Below, in pieces: positions 33,136 to 42,054 of a DNA stretch of 64,000 bases. The stretch is from Pantoea alhagi (GTDB taxonomy: Bacteria > Pseudomonadota > Gammaproteobacteria > Enterobacterales > Enterobacteriaceae). The position numbers and the translations under genes were made by a program. Below the pieces are notes generated by a model, which was not told where the DNA came from, made no database searches, and saw nothing but the letters and a program-made list of their open reading frames with translations. Every line of letters starts with the position of its first letter. Positions within the stretch are counted from its first letter, which is position 1. The stretch lies in the NCBI RefSeq assembly GCF_002101395.1, contig NZ_CP019706.1, positions 1,178,001 to 1,242,000 of the forward strand, in the 5' to 3' direction.

Positions 33136-33214
33136 AAAATGGGTGCTCCTCACCCGGTAAAATGTTAACCCGTTTAAACTAACAGTGCGCCTGAATGCGT
33201 ACAAGCGTGAAACG

Positions 33215-34204
33215 ATGAGCTTTGATCACAGTCAGGAATCCTTTATTCCCCTGAAAGGACTGCATAATCCCCATCTGCAAACGGTGCTGCCGCGTCTGTT
33301 TCGCCGCCGGATCTCTTTACGCCCTCACTGGCAGCGTCTGGATCTGCCGGACGGCGATTTTATCGATCTTGCATGGAGCGAAGATCCTATGCAGGCGCGG
33401 CATAAACCGCGTGCGGTGTTGTTTCACGGACTGGAAGGAAGCTTCCATAGCCCCTATGCGCACGGCCTGCTGCAGGTGTGGCAACAGCGCGGCTGGCTGG
33501 GCGTGGTGATGCACTTTCGCGGCTGCAGCGGCGTGCCTAACCGCATGGGGCGTATTTATCACTCCGGCGAAACCGGGGATGCCAGCTACTTTTTACGCTG
33601 GCTGCGAACCACTCTGGGCCATGCGCCGACCGTGGCTGTCGGCGTGTCGCTGGGCGGAAACATGCTGGCCTGTTTGCTGGGCCAACAGGGCGATGATTGT
33701 CCGCTGGATGCCGCCGTTACGGTTTCGGCGCCGCTAATGCTGGAACCGTGCAGCGCCAAACTTGAGCAGGGATTTTCCCGCGTCTATCAGCGTTATCTGT
33801 TAAGCCAGCTCAAGCTCAACGCCCGCCGCAAACTACAGGCCTGGCCCGGCACGCTGCCGGTAGATCTGTTGCAGCTTAACGCGTTAAAGCGCCTGCGTGA
33901 CTTTGATGATGCCATCACCGCCCGCGCCCACGGTTTTGCCGATGCCGGTGACTATTACCGACGGGCCAGCGCCATGCCGCTGCTGCCCGGCATACGTAAG
34001 CCGCTGTTAATTATCCATGCGCAGGACGATCCCTTTATGACCGATGAGGTGATCCCTGATATGGCGCGATTACCTGCTAACATTGAATATCAACTAACGG
34101 AATATGGTGGCCATGTCGGCTTTGTCGGCGGCACGTTACGTCGCCCGCAAATGTGGCTGGAGCAGCGTATTCCTCAATGGCTATCACCTTATCTGGATAA
34201 CTAA
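33215..34204 (+). CDS. yheT: Putative alpha/beta hydrolase YheT
   Basis: 329-residue member of the UPF0017 hydrolase family. The catalytic triad is visible: serine in GVSLGGNM (near 150), aspartate in HAQDDPF (near 270) and histidine in YGGHVGFVGG (near 300). The ATG at 33215 is preferred. An in-frame GTG at 33185 adds ten residues not found in relatives. The Shine-Dalgarno is weak in both cases. The physiological substrate is unknown. It precedes yheU by three bases. Confidence 0.9.
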   Translation: MSFDHSQESFIPLKGLHNPHLQTVLPRLFRRRISLRPHWQRLDLPDGDFIDLAWSEDPMQARHKPRAVLFHGLEGSFHSPYAHGLLQVWQQRGWLGVVMHFRGCSGVPNRMGRIYHSGETGDASYFLRWLRTTLGHAPTVAVGVSLGGNMLACLLGQQGDDCPLDAAVTVSAPLMLEPCSAKLEQGFSRVYQRYLLSQLKLNARRKLQAWPGTLPVDLLQLNALKRLRDFDDAITARAHGFADAGDYYRRASAMPLLPGIRKPLLIIHAQDDPFMTDEVIPDMARLPANIEYQLTEYGGHVGFVGGTLRRPQMWLEQRIPQWLSPYLDN

Positions 34205-34207
34205 GCT

Positions 34208-34429
34208 GTGATTATTCCCTGGCAAGATCTCTCCCCGGAAACCCTGGATAACCTGATTGAAGGTTTTGTACTGCGCGAAGGCACGGATTATGGCGAGCAG
34301 GAGCGCTCCCTGTCGGAAAAGGTGGAAGATGTCCGACGTCAGCTGAAAAGCGGCGAAGCCGTGCTGGTCTGGTCGGAACTGCATGAAACGGTCAATATTA
34401 TGCCGCGCGGTCAGTTTCGCGAAGGATAG
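34208..34429 (+). CDS. yheU: YheU family protein
   Basis: 73-residue acidic protein of unknown function (UPF0270), with the conserved IIPWQDLSPETLDNLIEGFV start and VLVWSELHETVNIMPR end. It begins with GTG three bases after the yheT stop, implying translational coupling. Confidence 0.92.
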   Translation: MIIPWQDLSPETLDNLIEGFVLREGTDYGEQERSLSEKVEDVRRQLKSGEAVLVWSELHETVNIMPRGQFREG

Positions 34430-34552
34430 TGATGCGGTCAGCTCTGTGCGGCTCGTCACATTAACGTGGTCTGGCGGGCCTGCCCGATGATGACACCTCT
34501 GACCGAAACGTGATAACAATGCTCATCGCCCGATTTAATCCAGAGAGTATTT

Positions 34553-35422
34553 ATGTCAGCCAGACATCCGATCATCGCGGTGACCGGCTCCAGCGGAGCG
34601 GGAACCACCACCACCAGCCTTGCCTTTCGTAAGATTTTTCAGCAGCTTAATCTGCATGCCGCTGAACTGGAGGGTGACAGTTTCCATCGCTATACGCGCC
34701 CGGAAATGGATATGGCGATCCGCAAAGCCCGCGATTTGGGGCGTCATATCAGTTACTTCGGACCAGAAGCCAACGACTTTGGCCTGCTTGAGCAAACCTT
34801 TGTTGAATATGGCGAAAATGGCCGTGGCCAGTCACGTAAATACCTGCATACCTATGATGAGGCGGTGCCGTGGAATCAGGTGCCAGGTACCTTTACGCCG
34901 TGGCAGCCGTTGCCGGAGCCAACGGATGTGTTGTTTTATGAAGGACTGCACGGCGGCGTGGTGACGCAGCAGCATAACGTGGCAGAAAAAGTGGATTTGC
35001 TGGTTGGCGTGGTGCCCATCGTGAATCTGGAGTGGATCCAGAAGCTGGTGCGCGATACCAGCGAGCGCGGCCATTCCCGCGAAGCGGTGATGGATTCCGT
35101 GGTGCGCTCAATGGAAGATTATATTAATTACATTACGCCACAGTTCTCACGTACCCATCTTAACTTCCAGCGCGTACCCACCATAGATACCTCAAACCCT
35201 TTTGCCGCACGTGCTATTCCTTCGCTGGATGAAAGCTTTGTGGTGATTCATTTTCGCGGGCTGGAAGATATCGATTTCCCCTACCTGCTTGCGATGCTGC
35301 AGGGCTCCTTTATTTCTCATATTAATACGCTGGTGGTGCCGGGCGGAAAAATGGGACTGGCGATGGAGCTGATTATGCTGCCGCTGGTGAAACGCCTGAT
35401 AGAAGGCAAAAAAATCGAATAA
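34553..35422 (+). CDS. prkB: Phosphoribulokinase-like protein PrkB
   Basis: 289-residue P-loop kinase of the phosphoribulokinase/uridine kinase group, with the Walker A motif VTGSSGAGTTTTS at residues 10-22. Its role in non-autotrophic enterobacteria is not settled and no RuBisCO gene is nearby. It sits in the usual yheT-yheU-prkB order. Confidence 0.92.
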   Translation: MSARHPIIAVTGSSGAGTTTTSLAFRKIFQQLNLHAAELEGDSFHRYTRPEMDMAIRKARDLGRHISYFGPEANDFGLLEQTFVEYGENGRGQSRKYLHTYDEAVPWNQVPGTFTPWQPLPEPTDVLFYEGLHGGVVTQQHNVAEKVDLLVGVVPIVNLEWIQKLVRDTSERGHSREAVMDSVVRSMEDYINYITPQFSRTHLNFQRVPTIDTSNPFAARAIPSLDESFVVIHFRGLEDIDFPYLLAMLQGSFISHINTLVVPGGKMGLAMELIMLPLVKRLIEGKKIE

Positions 35423-35737
35423 GAGGCATGCCACTCTCTCTTGCCCGGCCCCTGATAAGTAAGCAAATTGTCAGCCGGGGCGTTCATCAGCTAAACGGCA
35501 ATTGTCCGATTCAGCACAAGCTGAAGCGAGACAACAGGAGACAGTAAGATAAAGCTGTGCTACAAACAAAGCTGTAATATTTTCGTTCTATGAAACGAAA
35601 ACGGGACGACGGCACGCCTTGAGGCCTCGCAGTTGCCCGTATAAATTTCCAGCAGGAAACGCTTGAAGATTTCAACGCCTGACAGGGAAAACTGCCCCCT
35701 GTATTTAGGGCACGATTACAACAGAGGATAATAGCGA
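35423..35737. promoter_or_regulatory. prkB-crp intergenic region with crp promoter and leader
   Basis: The gap resembles the E. coli crp upstream region in part: an AGCGAGACAACAGGAGACA block and a GCTGTAATAT -10 region near 35571-35580 that should start crp transcription. Immediately downstream is a palindrome, TTTTCGTT (35580-35587) with AACGAAAA (35594-35601). No TGTGA-N6-TCACA site for CRP autoregulation is evident. In E. coli the divergent yhfA gene lies here; it is absent. The crp ribosome binding site is AGAGGATAATAGCG before the ATG. Confidence 0.55.
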
Positions 35738-36370
35738 ATGGTTCTCGGCAAACCGCAAACAGACCCTACACTCGAATGGTTCCTGTCACATTGCCATATT
35801 CACAAATATCCATCAAAAAGCACATTGATTCATCAGGGTGAAAAGGCCGAGACGCTCTATTACATCGTAAAAGGTGCGGTTGCGGTACTGATCAAAGATG
35901 AAGAAGGCAAAGAGATGATTCTTTCCTATCTTAATCAGGGTGATTTCATTGGCGAGCTTGGCCTGTTTGAAGAAGGCCAGGAACGCAGTGCATGGGTACG
36001 CGCGAAAACCGCCTGTGAAGTGGCTGAAATTTCGTATAAAAAATTCCGTCAGCTGATTCAGGTTAATCCTGACATTCTGATGCGTCTCTCTTCCCAGATG
36101 GCTCGTCGCCTGCAGGTGACTTCAGAGAAAGTAGGCAATTTAGCTTTCCTTGACGTGACCGGCCGTATTGCACAGACGCTGCTCAACCTTGCTAAACAGC
36201 CGGATGCGATGACGCACCCGGACGGGATGCAAATCAAGATTACCCGTCAGGAGATCGGCCAGATCGTCGGCTGCTCACGCGAGACGGTGGGCCGTATTTT
36301 GAAAATGCTGGAAGATCAAAACCTGATCTCCGCTCACGGTAAAACAATTGTCGTTTACGGCACCCGTTAA
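35738..36370 (+). CDS. crp: cAMP-activated global regulator CRP
   Basis: Dimeric activator/repressor of carbon catabolism that binds TGTGA-N6-TCACA sites when loaded with cAMP. The 210-residue product is nearly identical to E. coli CRP: a cyclic-nucleotide domain (about 10-130, with GELGLFEEGQERSAWVRA), the dimerisation helix, and a winged helix with recognition helix CSRETVGRILKML near 179-191. Confidence 0.98.
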   Translation: MVLGKPQTDPTLEWFLSHCHIHKYPSKSTLIHQGEKAETLYYIVKGAVAVLIKDEEGKEMILSYLNQGDFIGELGLFEEGQERSAWVRAKTACEVAEISYKKFRQLIQVNPDILMRLSSQMARRLQVTSEKVGNLAFLDVTGRIAQTLLNLAKQPDAMTHPDGMQIKITRQEIGQIVGCSRETVGRILKMLEDQNLISAHGKTIVVYGTR

Positions 36371-36432
36371 GCTACTCTGAAGACACGGCGTGGTGCCTGG
36401 CATCACGCCGTGTCTGTTTTGGTGATGTAGCG

Positions 36433-38508
36433 ATGTGGCGGAGAATTATTTATCATCCCGAAGTGAACTATGCCCTGCGTCAGACGCTGGTGCTCTGTTT
36501 ACCGGTGGCCTTTGGCTGGCTACTGGGGGATTTGCAAAAAGGATTGCTCTTCTCGCTGGTTCCCGCCTGCTGCAATATTGCCGGACTCGATACCCCACAC
36601 CGCCGCTTCTTTAAACGCCTGATCACAGGCGGCTCGCTGTTCGCACTCAGCAGTTTTCTTCTTCAGTGGCTATCGCTACAGCAGGTGCCCCTGCCCGCGA
36701 CGCTGTTTGTCATGGCGTTAGTGCTGGGCGTAACCGGCGAAATCGGCCCGCTTCATGCACGTCTGCTGCCAGCTTCCTTAATTGCCGCTATTTTTACGCT
36801 CGGCCTGGTGGGCAATATGCCGATCTGGGGGCCGCCGTTGCTCTATATCGGCGGTACATTCTGGTACGGGCTGTTTAACTGGTTCTGGTTCCGGCTGTGG
36901 AAAGAGCAGCCGATGCGGGAGACGCTCAGCCTGCTCTATCGCGAACTGGCGGATTACTGCGAAGCCAAATATACCCTGCTGACGCAGCTTACTAATCCGG
37001 AAAAAGCCTTGCCCCCGTTGCTGGCGCGCCAGCAAAAGGTGGTTGATCTGATTAACACCTGTTATCAGCAAATGCATATGCTGGCCGCTAACCGCGATCA
37101 TAACCATCGACGCCTGACGCGTGCTTTTCAGGTGGCACTCGATCTGCAGGAGCATATTGCCGTTAGTCTGCATCAGCCGGAAGAGGTGCAAAAGCTGGTA
37201 GAGCGAAGCCATGCGGAAGCGGTTATCCGCTGGAACGCGCAAACCATCGCCGTACGGCTGCGCGAGCTGGCGGACGACATGCTTTATCACCGGCTGCCAT
37301 CACGTTTCACCATGGAAAAACCGCTGCTGGGACTGGAGAAAATTGCGCGTCGGCATCCGGAGAATCCGGTCGGCCACTTCTGTTATTACCATTTCAGCCG
37401 CATCGCCCGCGTGCTGCGTACCCAGCGCCCTCTTTATCGTCGCGATCTTATGGCCGATCGCCAGCGTCGGCTGCCGCTGCTTTCCGCGCTGCGCAGCTAT
37501 CTGTCATTTAAATCTTCCGCTCTGCGTACCGCGGCACGCTTTGCGGTGATGCTGGTATTCGGCAGCGTACTGGCGCTGGCGTTCAACGTACCGAAACCCT
37601 GGTGGATCTTAATGACCATCATGTTCGTCAGTCAGAATGGCTACAGCGCAACGCGTGTGCGTATCCAGCACCGCGCGCTTGGCACGCTGGCAGGGCTGAT
37701 TATCGCCGCTGCAGCCCTGCGTCTTGCGGTACCGGAATCGCTGGTGCTGTTAATCATGCTGATCATTACCTTAGTCAGCTATCTGTTTATCCGTAAATAT
37801 TACGGCTGGGCAACCATCGGTTTTACCGTGACCGCCGTTTATTCATTACAGCTGCTGTCGTTAAACGGCGCGCATTTCCTGTTGCCGCGTCTGATGGATA
37901 CGCTGATGGGATGCTGCATCGCTTTTGGCGGCATGGTCTGGCTGTGGCCGCAGTGGCAAAGCGGGCTACTGCGGCAGAATGCGCATGATGCACTGGAAGC
38001 GTATCAGGATGCTTTACGGATGCTGCTGGGGAGCGAGGCATCACCGCAGAAGCTTGCCTGGCAGCGGGTACGCGTTAATCAGGCGCATAATGCGCTGTTT
38101 AACTCCCTGAGCCAGGCGATGCAGGAGCCAGCGTTTAATACCCGCTATCTGAACGATATGAAACTTTGGGTCACGCACAGCCAGTTTATCGTTGAGCATA
38201 TCAATGCAATGACTATTCTGGCCCGTGAGCACACCATGCTGACGCCTGCGCTGGCGCAAAGTTATCTGCAGTCGTGTGAAATTGCACTGCAGCGCTGTCA
38301 GCAGCGGCTGGCATATGACGGGCCGGGACAGGATACCAATATTCTGCAAGGAGAAGCAGAGAACCAGGAAGGGCCGATGACCATTATGGAGCGTCATGTA
38401 AAGCGTATCCTTGAGCACCTTTCAGTGATGCATACTATCTCATCTCTGGCATGGAGCCAGCGGCCGCACCACGGTAAATGGCTGGTACGCCGCCTGCGTA
38501 AAGGATAA
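36433..38508 (+). CDS. yhfK: YccS/YhfK-family inner membrane protein
   Basis: 691-residue membrane protein of the FUSC/aromatic-acid-exporter-like group. It has an N-terminal cluster of about five to six hydrophobic segments (1-165), a cytoplasmic helical region (about 170-360) and a second hydrophobic cluster (about 370-520), followed by a cytoplasmic tail. The substrate is unknown. It lies downstream of crp, convergent with argD. Confidence 0.92.
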   Translation: MWRRIIYHPEVNYALRQTLVLCLPVAFGWLLGDLQKGLLFSLVPACCNIAGLDTPHRRFFKRLITGGSLFALSSFLLQWLSLQQVPLPATLFVMALVLGVTGEIGPLHARLLPASLIAAIFTLGLVGNMPIWGPPLLYIGGTFWYGLFNWFWFRLWKEQPMRETLSLLYRELADYCEAKYTLLTQLTNPEKALPPLLARQQKVVDLINTCYQQMHMLAANRDHNHRRLTRAFQVALDLQEHIAVSLHQPEEVQKLVERSHAEAVIRWNAQTIAVRLRELADDMLYHRLPSRFTMEKPLLGLEKIARRHPENPVGHFCYYHFSRIARVLRTQRPLYRRDLMADRQRRLPLLSALRSYLSFKSSALRTAARFAVMLVFGSVLALAFNVPKPWWILMTIMFVSQNGYSATRVRIQHRALGTLAGLIIAAAALRLAVPESLVLLIMLIITLVSYLFIRKYYGWATIGFTVTAVYSLQLLSLNGAHFLLPRLMDTLMGCCIAFGGMVWLWPQWQSGLLRQNAHDALEAYQDALRMLLGSEASPQKLAWQRVRVNQAHNALFNSLSQAMQEPAFNTRYLNDMKLWVTHSQFIVEHINAMTILAREHTMLTPALAQSYLQSCEIALQRCQQRLAYDGPGQDTNILQGEAENQEGPMTIMERHVKRILEHLSVMHTISSLAWSQRPHHGKWLVRRLRKG

Positions 38509-38531
38509 GCGCGCCCTGACATCGGGCGCGC
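38509..38531. terminator. Hairpin between convergent yhfK and argD
   Basis: GCGCGCCC (38509-38516) and GGGCGCGC (38524-38531) form a strong 8-bp GC stem right after the yhfK stop. No T run follows on either strand, so efficient intrinsic termination is uncertain. Confidence 0.4.
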
Positions 38532-38537
38532 CCTGAA

Positions 38538-39761
38538 TCATGCGGGTTTTAATACTTTTTCGGCAGCCCTGGCCAGACGCGCCATGCCATCACCAATATC
38601 CGCCAGCGGGATCACCAGCGAAGGCGCAAAGCGCAGAACATCGGTACCCGCCGTTAAAATCATCAGGCCTTCCGCAGCGGCGGCATTAAGAATATCGCGC
38701 GCTTTGCCCTTATGCTGCGGCTGAAGCTCCGCCCCGATCAGCAACCCTTTGCCACGGATCTCGCTGAAGAGATCCAGTTTGGCGTTGATGGCTTCCAGCG
38801 CCTCAATAAAGCGCTGACGGCGTTGCTCAATGCCATCCAGCACCGAAGGAGTATTAATCACATCCAGCGCCGCTTCCGCTACTGCGCAGGCCAGCGGATT
38901 ACCGCCATAGGTGGTACCGTGTACGCCAGGCGTCATCGCCGAGGCGATCTCATTAGTGGTCAGCATCGCACTAATGGGGAAGCCGCCGCCCAGCGCTTTC
39001 GCTGAGGTCAGAATATCGGGCTGCACGCCATAATGCTGATAGGCAAACAGCTTACCACTGCGCCCCATCCCACTCTGGACCTCATCCAGTACCAGCAGCG
39101 CCTGATATTGATCGCACAGCTGGCGCAGCCCCTGCATAAATTCCTGCGTGGCGGGCATAACGCCACCCTCGCCCTGAATCGGCTCAACCACAATGGCACA
39201 GGTGTGATCGTCGATCACTGCCTTCACCGCCTCAAGATCGTTAAAAGGTACGTGGACGATATCGGCCGGTTTGGGTCCAAAACCATCAGAGTATTTCGGC
39301 TGCCCGCCGACGGAAACGGTAAACAGCGTGCGGCCATGAAACGCGTTATGGAATGCGATAATTTTACTTTTATAAGGGCTATGGCGCGTGGAAGCATAGT
39401 AGCGCGCCAGTTTGAAGGCGGCCTCGTTGGCTTCAGCCCCTGAGTTCGCAAAGAAAACGCGCTCGGCAAAAGTCGCGTCAATCAGCTTGCTGGCAAGACG
39501 CAGCGCGGGTTCATTAGTGAAAACGTTGCTGGTATGCCACAGCATTTCTCCCTGAGTTTTCAGCGCCTCTACCAGCGCCGGATGGCAGTGGCCCAGCGCG
39601 GTTACGGCAATGCCGGCGGTAAAATCGATATATTCTTTGCCCTGCTGATCCCACACCCGGCTGCCTTTGCCTTTTACCGGCACAAACTGTGCTGGTGCAT
39701 AAACCGGCAATATAACCTCATCAAAGGTCTGCCGCGTAACCGCCATTTTTTCCGCTGCCAT
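38538..39761 (-). CDS. argD: Acetylornithine / succinyldiaminopimelate aminotransferase
   Basis: PLP-dependent class III aminotransferase serving both arginine and lysine/diaminopimelate synthesis. The 407-residue product has the cofactor motifs NSGAEANEAAFKLAR, the LVLDEVQSGMGRSG aspartate and the Schiff-base lysine in TSAKALGGG near residue 255. A weak ARG-box-like sequence lies about 45 bases upstream, consistent with ArgR control known in E. coli. Confidence 0.96.
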   Translation of the reverse strand: MAAEKMAVTRQTFDEVILPVYAPAQFVPVKGKGSRVWDQQGKEYIDFTAGIAVTALGHCHPALVEALKTQGEMLWHTSNVFTNEPALRLASKLIDATFAERVFFANSGAEANEAAFKLARYYASTRHSPYKSKIIAFHNAFHGRTLFTVSVGGQPKYSDGFGPKPADIVHVPFNDLEAVKAVIDDHTCAIVVEPIQGEGGVMPATQEFMQGLRQLCDQYQALLVLDEVQSGMGRSGKLFAYQHYGVQPDILTSAKALGGGFPISAMLTTNEIASAMTPGVHGTTYGGNPLACAVAEAALDVINTPSVLDGIEQRRQRFIEALEAINAKLDLFSEIRGKGLLIGAELQPQHKGKARDILNAAAAEGLMILTAGTDVLRFAPSLVIPLADIGDGMARLARAAEKVLKPA

Positions 39762-39804
39762 TCGCTACCTCATTTAATTTTACACTGATACGCTGTGAAA
39801 AAAT

Positions 39805-39822
39805 AATCATTAAATATGCATA
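39805..39822. promoter_or_regulatory. Candidate ARG box upstream of argD
   Basis: AATCATTAAATATGCATA has the overall TNTGAATWWWWATTCANA symmetry of ArgR operators with several mismatches. Function is inferred from position only. Confidence 0.3.
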
Positions 39823-39852
39823 ATAAGTCAAACGGAATCGCAGCGTACGGAA

Positions 39853-40440
39853 TTAAACAGCGGCTTGTCTACGCAAAAAATTAGCCAGCAACGCATGCCC
39901 CTGCTGGCTCAGGATGCTTTCCGGATGAAACTGCACGCCCTCAACATCCAGCGTCTTATGACGTAACCCCATGATTTCATCCGGCTTACCATCACGCAGG
40001 CTCCATGCGGTGACCTCCAGGCAGGCTGGCAGCGTCTCTTTTTCCACAATCAGCGAGTGATAGCGCGTTACAGTCAGCGGCTGCGCCAATCCGGCAAATA
40101 CGCCAGCCTGCTGATGAGCAATCGCGGAGGTTTTACCGTGCATAACCTGACGCGCGCGAATCACGCGTGCGCCGAAAACCTGCGCCAGCGCCTGATGGCC
40201 CAGGCAAACGCCAAGCAGCGGCAGCCGCCCGGCAAACGTGCGGATAGCGTCCAGAGAGATACCTGATTCATCAGGCGTGCAGGGACCAGGAGAGATGACC
40301 AGATGCGTCAGCGGCAGCGCGTGCATTTCCGCCAGCGTAATTTCATCATTGCGGCGCACCAGTACTTCCGCTCCCAGCTCGCAGAAGTACTGGTACAGGT
40401 TCCAGGTAAAAGAGTCGTAGTTATCAATAAGCAGCAGCAT
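39853..40440 (-). CDS. pabA: Aminodeoxychorismate synthase glutamine amidotransferase subunit
   Basis: Provides ammonia from glutamine to PabB for 4-amino-4-deoxychorismate, the precursor of folate. The 195-residue class I amidotransferase has the catalytic triad C79 (GVCLGHQ), H172 and E174 (FHPES), and the oxyanion motif SPGPCTPDE. It lies between fic and argD, as in E. coli. Confidence 0.95.
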   Translation of the reverse strand: MLLLIDNYDSFTWNLYQYFCELGAEVLVRRNDEITLAEMHALPLTHLVISPGPCTPDESGISLDAIRTFAGRLPLLGVCLGHQALAQVFGARVIRARQVMHGKTSAIAHQQAGVFAGLAQPLTVTRYHSLIVEKETLPACLEVTAWSLRDGKPDEIMGLRHKTLDVEGVQFHPESILSQQGHALLANFLRRQAAV

Positions 40441-40480
40441 TGTTACTCCGGGCTGACCAAAACGCCGCTATTCTACGCGC

Positions 40481-41074
40481 TTACTTCGGCTCGCTCACTA
40501 CGTTACTAAAGATATCGGTCAGCCCCTGCAGATCGCCATTCACGCTCTCTTCATTTGCCCGCAGCCAGGCTTCGCGTTCAGTCTTGCTCCAGTCAATGTC
40601 ATAGCCTGCATGAATAATTAACTGTTCAAAGAAGAGGCGCTGCGCGCGGCCGTTGCCGTCGCGAAATGGATGCAGCATATTGATTTCGCAGTAATAATGC
40701 GCCAGCCGCGCCACAAACTGTTCAAAAGGAAGATCGGCCAGGCCATTCTCTTCCTCAAGCGCTTCCATCAGGGCGTTACCCTCCTTCTCAATATATTCAA
40801 AGTGGCAGAAAGGCGTATCGCCGAGATAGAGATCGATCTCGCGAATTTCTCCAGCCCAGTCATAGAGATCCTGAAATAGCGTCCGGTGGATAGCACACAG
40901 ATAAGGAAACCCCAGATTGCGCGGCCCCAGCTCAATGGTTGCCGCCCGCAGCGAAGTAAATGCGACCTCCGCTTTTTGCAGTTGGGCGGTATCATGTAAA
41001 TTGAGCCGGTTGCGCAGTACGTCATCGTTCTGCCAGTAGTAAGGATCGCGCCCGTTCATTGCATTAGCCGCCAT
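40481..41074 (-). CDS. fic: Fic-domain AMP transferase (toxin of a Fic/YhfG pair)
   Basis: Fic proteins transfer AMP to hydroxyl side chains of target proteins; relatives modify DNA gyrase and topoisomerase IV. The 197-residue product has the complete catalytic motif HPFRDGNGRAQR (residues 135-146) with H135, and the upstream flap DTPFCHFEYIEKE near 86-98. E. coli K-12 Fic, as I recall, has a degenerate motif (VGSGLAQ), so this copy looks more competent. Its start overlaps the end of yhfG by 11 bases, typical of an antitoxin-toxin operon. Confidence 0.93.
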   Translation of the reverse strand: MAANAMNGRDPYYWQNDDVLRNRLNLHDTAQLQKAEVAFTSLRAATIELGPRNLGFPYLCAIHRTLFQDLYDWAGEIREIDLYLGDTPFCHFEYIEKEGNALMEALEEENGLADLPFEQFVARLAHYYCEINMLHPFRDGNGRAQRLFFEQLIIHAGYDIDWSKTEREAWLRANEESVNGDLQGLTDIFSNVVSEPK

Positions 41075-41234
41075 ATTGCCTCCGTAATGCCTCTAAACGC
41101 TGTGCGGCCTGCTCAGCATCCAGCGTCACTTCCGCAAAAGACAAGCCTTCCAGTTTACTACTGGCCAAAAAATTCGCGTTGCGCCGCTGTTGCCATAATG
41201 TGGCTTTCTGCTTTTCGGTCAGTTTTGTTGGCAT
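41064..41234 (-). CDS. yhfG: YhfG family antitoxin of Fic
   Basis: A 56-residue protein read directly from the sequence, starting MPTKLTEKQKATLWQQRRNA. It carries the Fic inhibitory motif (S/T)xxxE(G/N) as S25 to E29-G30 in SSKLEG, whose glutamate is expected to reach into the Fic active site and block ATP. It lies directly upstream of fic and overlaps it, so both should be co-translated. GGAGGC precedes the ATG. Confidence 0.9.
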   Translation of the reverse strand: MPTKLTEKQKATLWQQRRNANFLASSKLEGLSFAEVTLDAEQAAQRLEALRRQYGG

Positions 41235-41332
41235 ACCGCCTCCGGTCAGAGAATAGGTGACCTAAGTATAAGCAGCAAATTACCGCTCTGCAGGAAGGGT
41301 GGCGTGCCGCCGCAGACGCGACGGCAGAGAAA

Positions 41333-41905
41333 TCAGGGCAGGACTTTCGCGGAAAGGATAACAACCGGCTTGCTGGGGACATTTTGATAAGGCCCGATAT
41401 TTTTGGTCGGCACCTGAGATATTTTGTCGGCTACATCCATGCCTTTCACTACTTTACCAAACACGGCATAGCCAAAATCACGCTGCCCATGATCCAGGAA
41501 AGCGTTATCGGCAACGTTGATAAAGAACTGGCTGGTAGCGCTGTCTTTTTCAGCGGTACGCGCCATAGCAATCGTGCCGCGCGTGTTACGCAGGCCGTTA
41601 TCCGCTTCGTTTTTGATGGGCGCGTTGGTGGGCTTCTGCTGCATATCGGTCAGGAAGCCGCCGCCCTGGATCATAAAGCCGGGGATCACACGGTGAAAAG
41701 TCGTATTGTTATAAAAACCGTTATTAACATAATCAATAAAGTTCTTAACAGAGACCGGTGCTTTCTGATTATTCAGTTCAAGTTCAATATTACCGGCTGA
41801 CGTGGTCAGGAGGACGTGCGTATCGCCCTGCGCAGCGAAAGTTGGGGCAGAAAAAGTGGACAGCGCCAAAAGTGCCGCGACCGCTGTCAAAGTACGTTTC
41901 ACCAT
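41333..41905 (-). CDS. ppiA: Periplasmic cyclophilin-type peptidyl-prolyl isomerase A
   Basis: Cyclophilin that isomerises prolyl bonds in the periplasm. The 190-residue product has a signal peptide (MVKRTLTAVAALLAL to PTFAAQG) and a complete cyclophilin domain with FHRVIPGFMIQGG and the SQFFINVADN core. It is divergent from tsgA, and a CRP-like site lies between them. Confidence 0.96.
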   Translation of the reverse strand: MVKRTLTAVAALLALSTFSAPTFAAQGDTHVLLTTSAGNIELELNNQKAPVSVKNFIDYVNNGFYNNTTFHRVIPGFMIQGGGFLTDMQQKPTNAPIKNEADNGLRNTRGTIAMARTAEKDSATSQFFINVADNAFLDHGQRDFGYAVFGKVVKGMDVADKISQVPTKNIGPYQNVPSKPVVILSAKVLP

Positions 41906-42038
41906 GAATAATTCCTTACTGAGGCCACAAAAACTAAACGAAATTGATTGTAAAGAGCATGCCAGGCAAGAGCCAGCATTTTACCTTTATTTACGTAAAC
42001 AAACCTGATAAGCAAACGTTAACGTCGAACAAATAAAG

Positions 42039-42054
42039 GGTGATTTAAATCACA
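42039..42054. promoter_or_regulatory. CRP-binding site between ppiA and tsgA
   Basis: GGTGATTTAAATCACA differs from the symmetrical TGTGATNNNNATCACA consensus at one position. Its centre is about 80 bases before the start predicted for the tsgA promoter at 42093-42120 and about 141 bases before the ppiA start codon. Confidence 0.75.
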
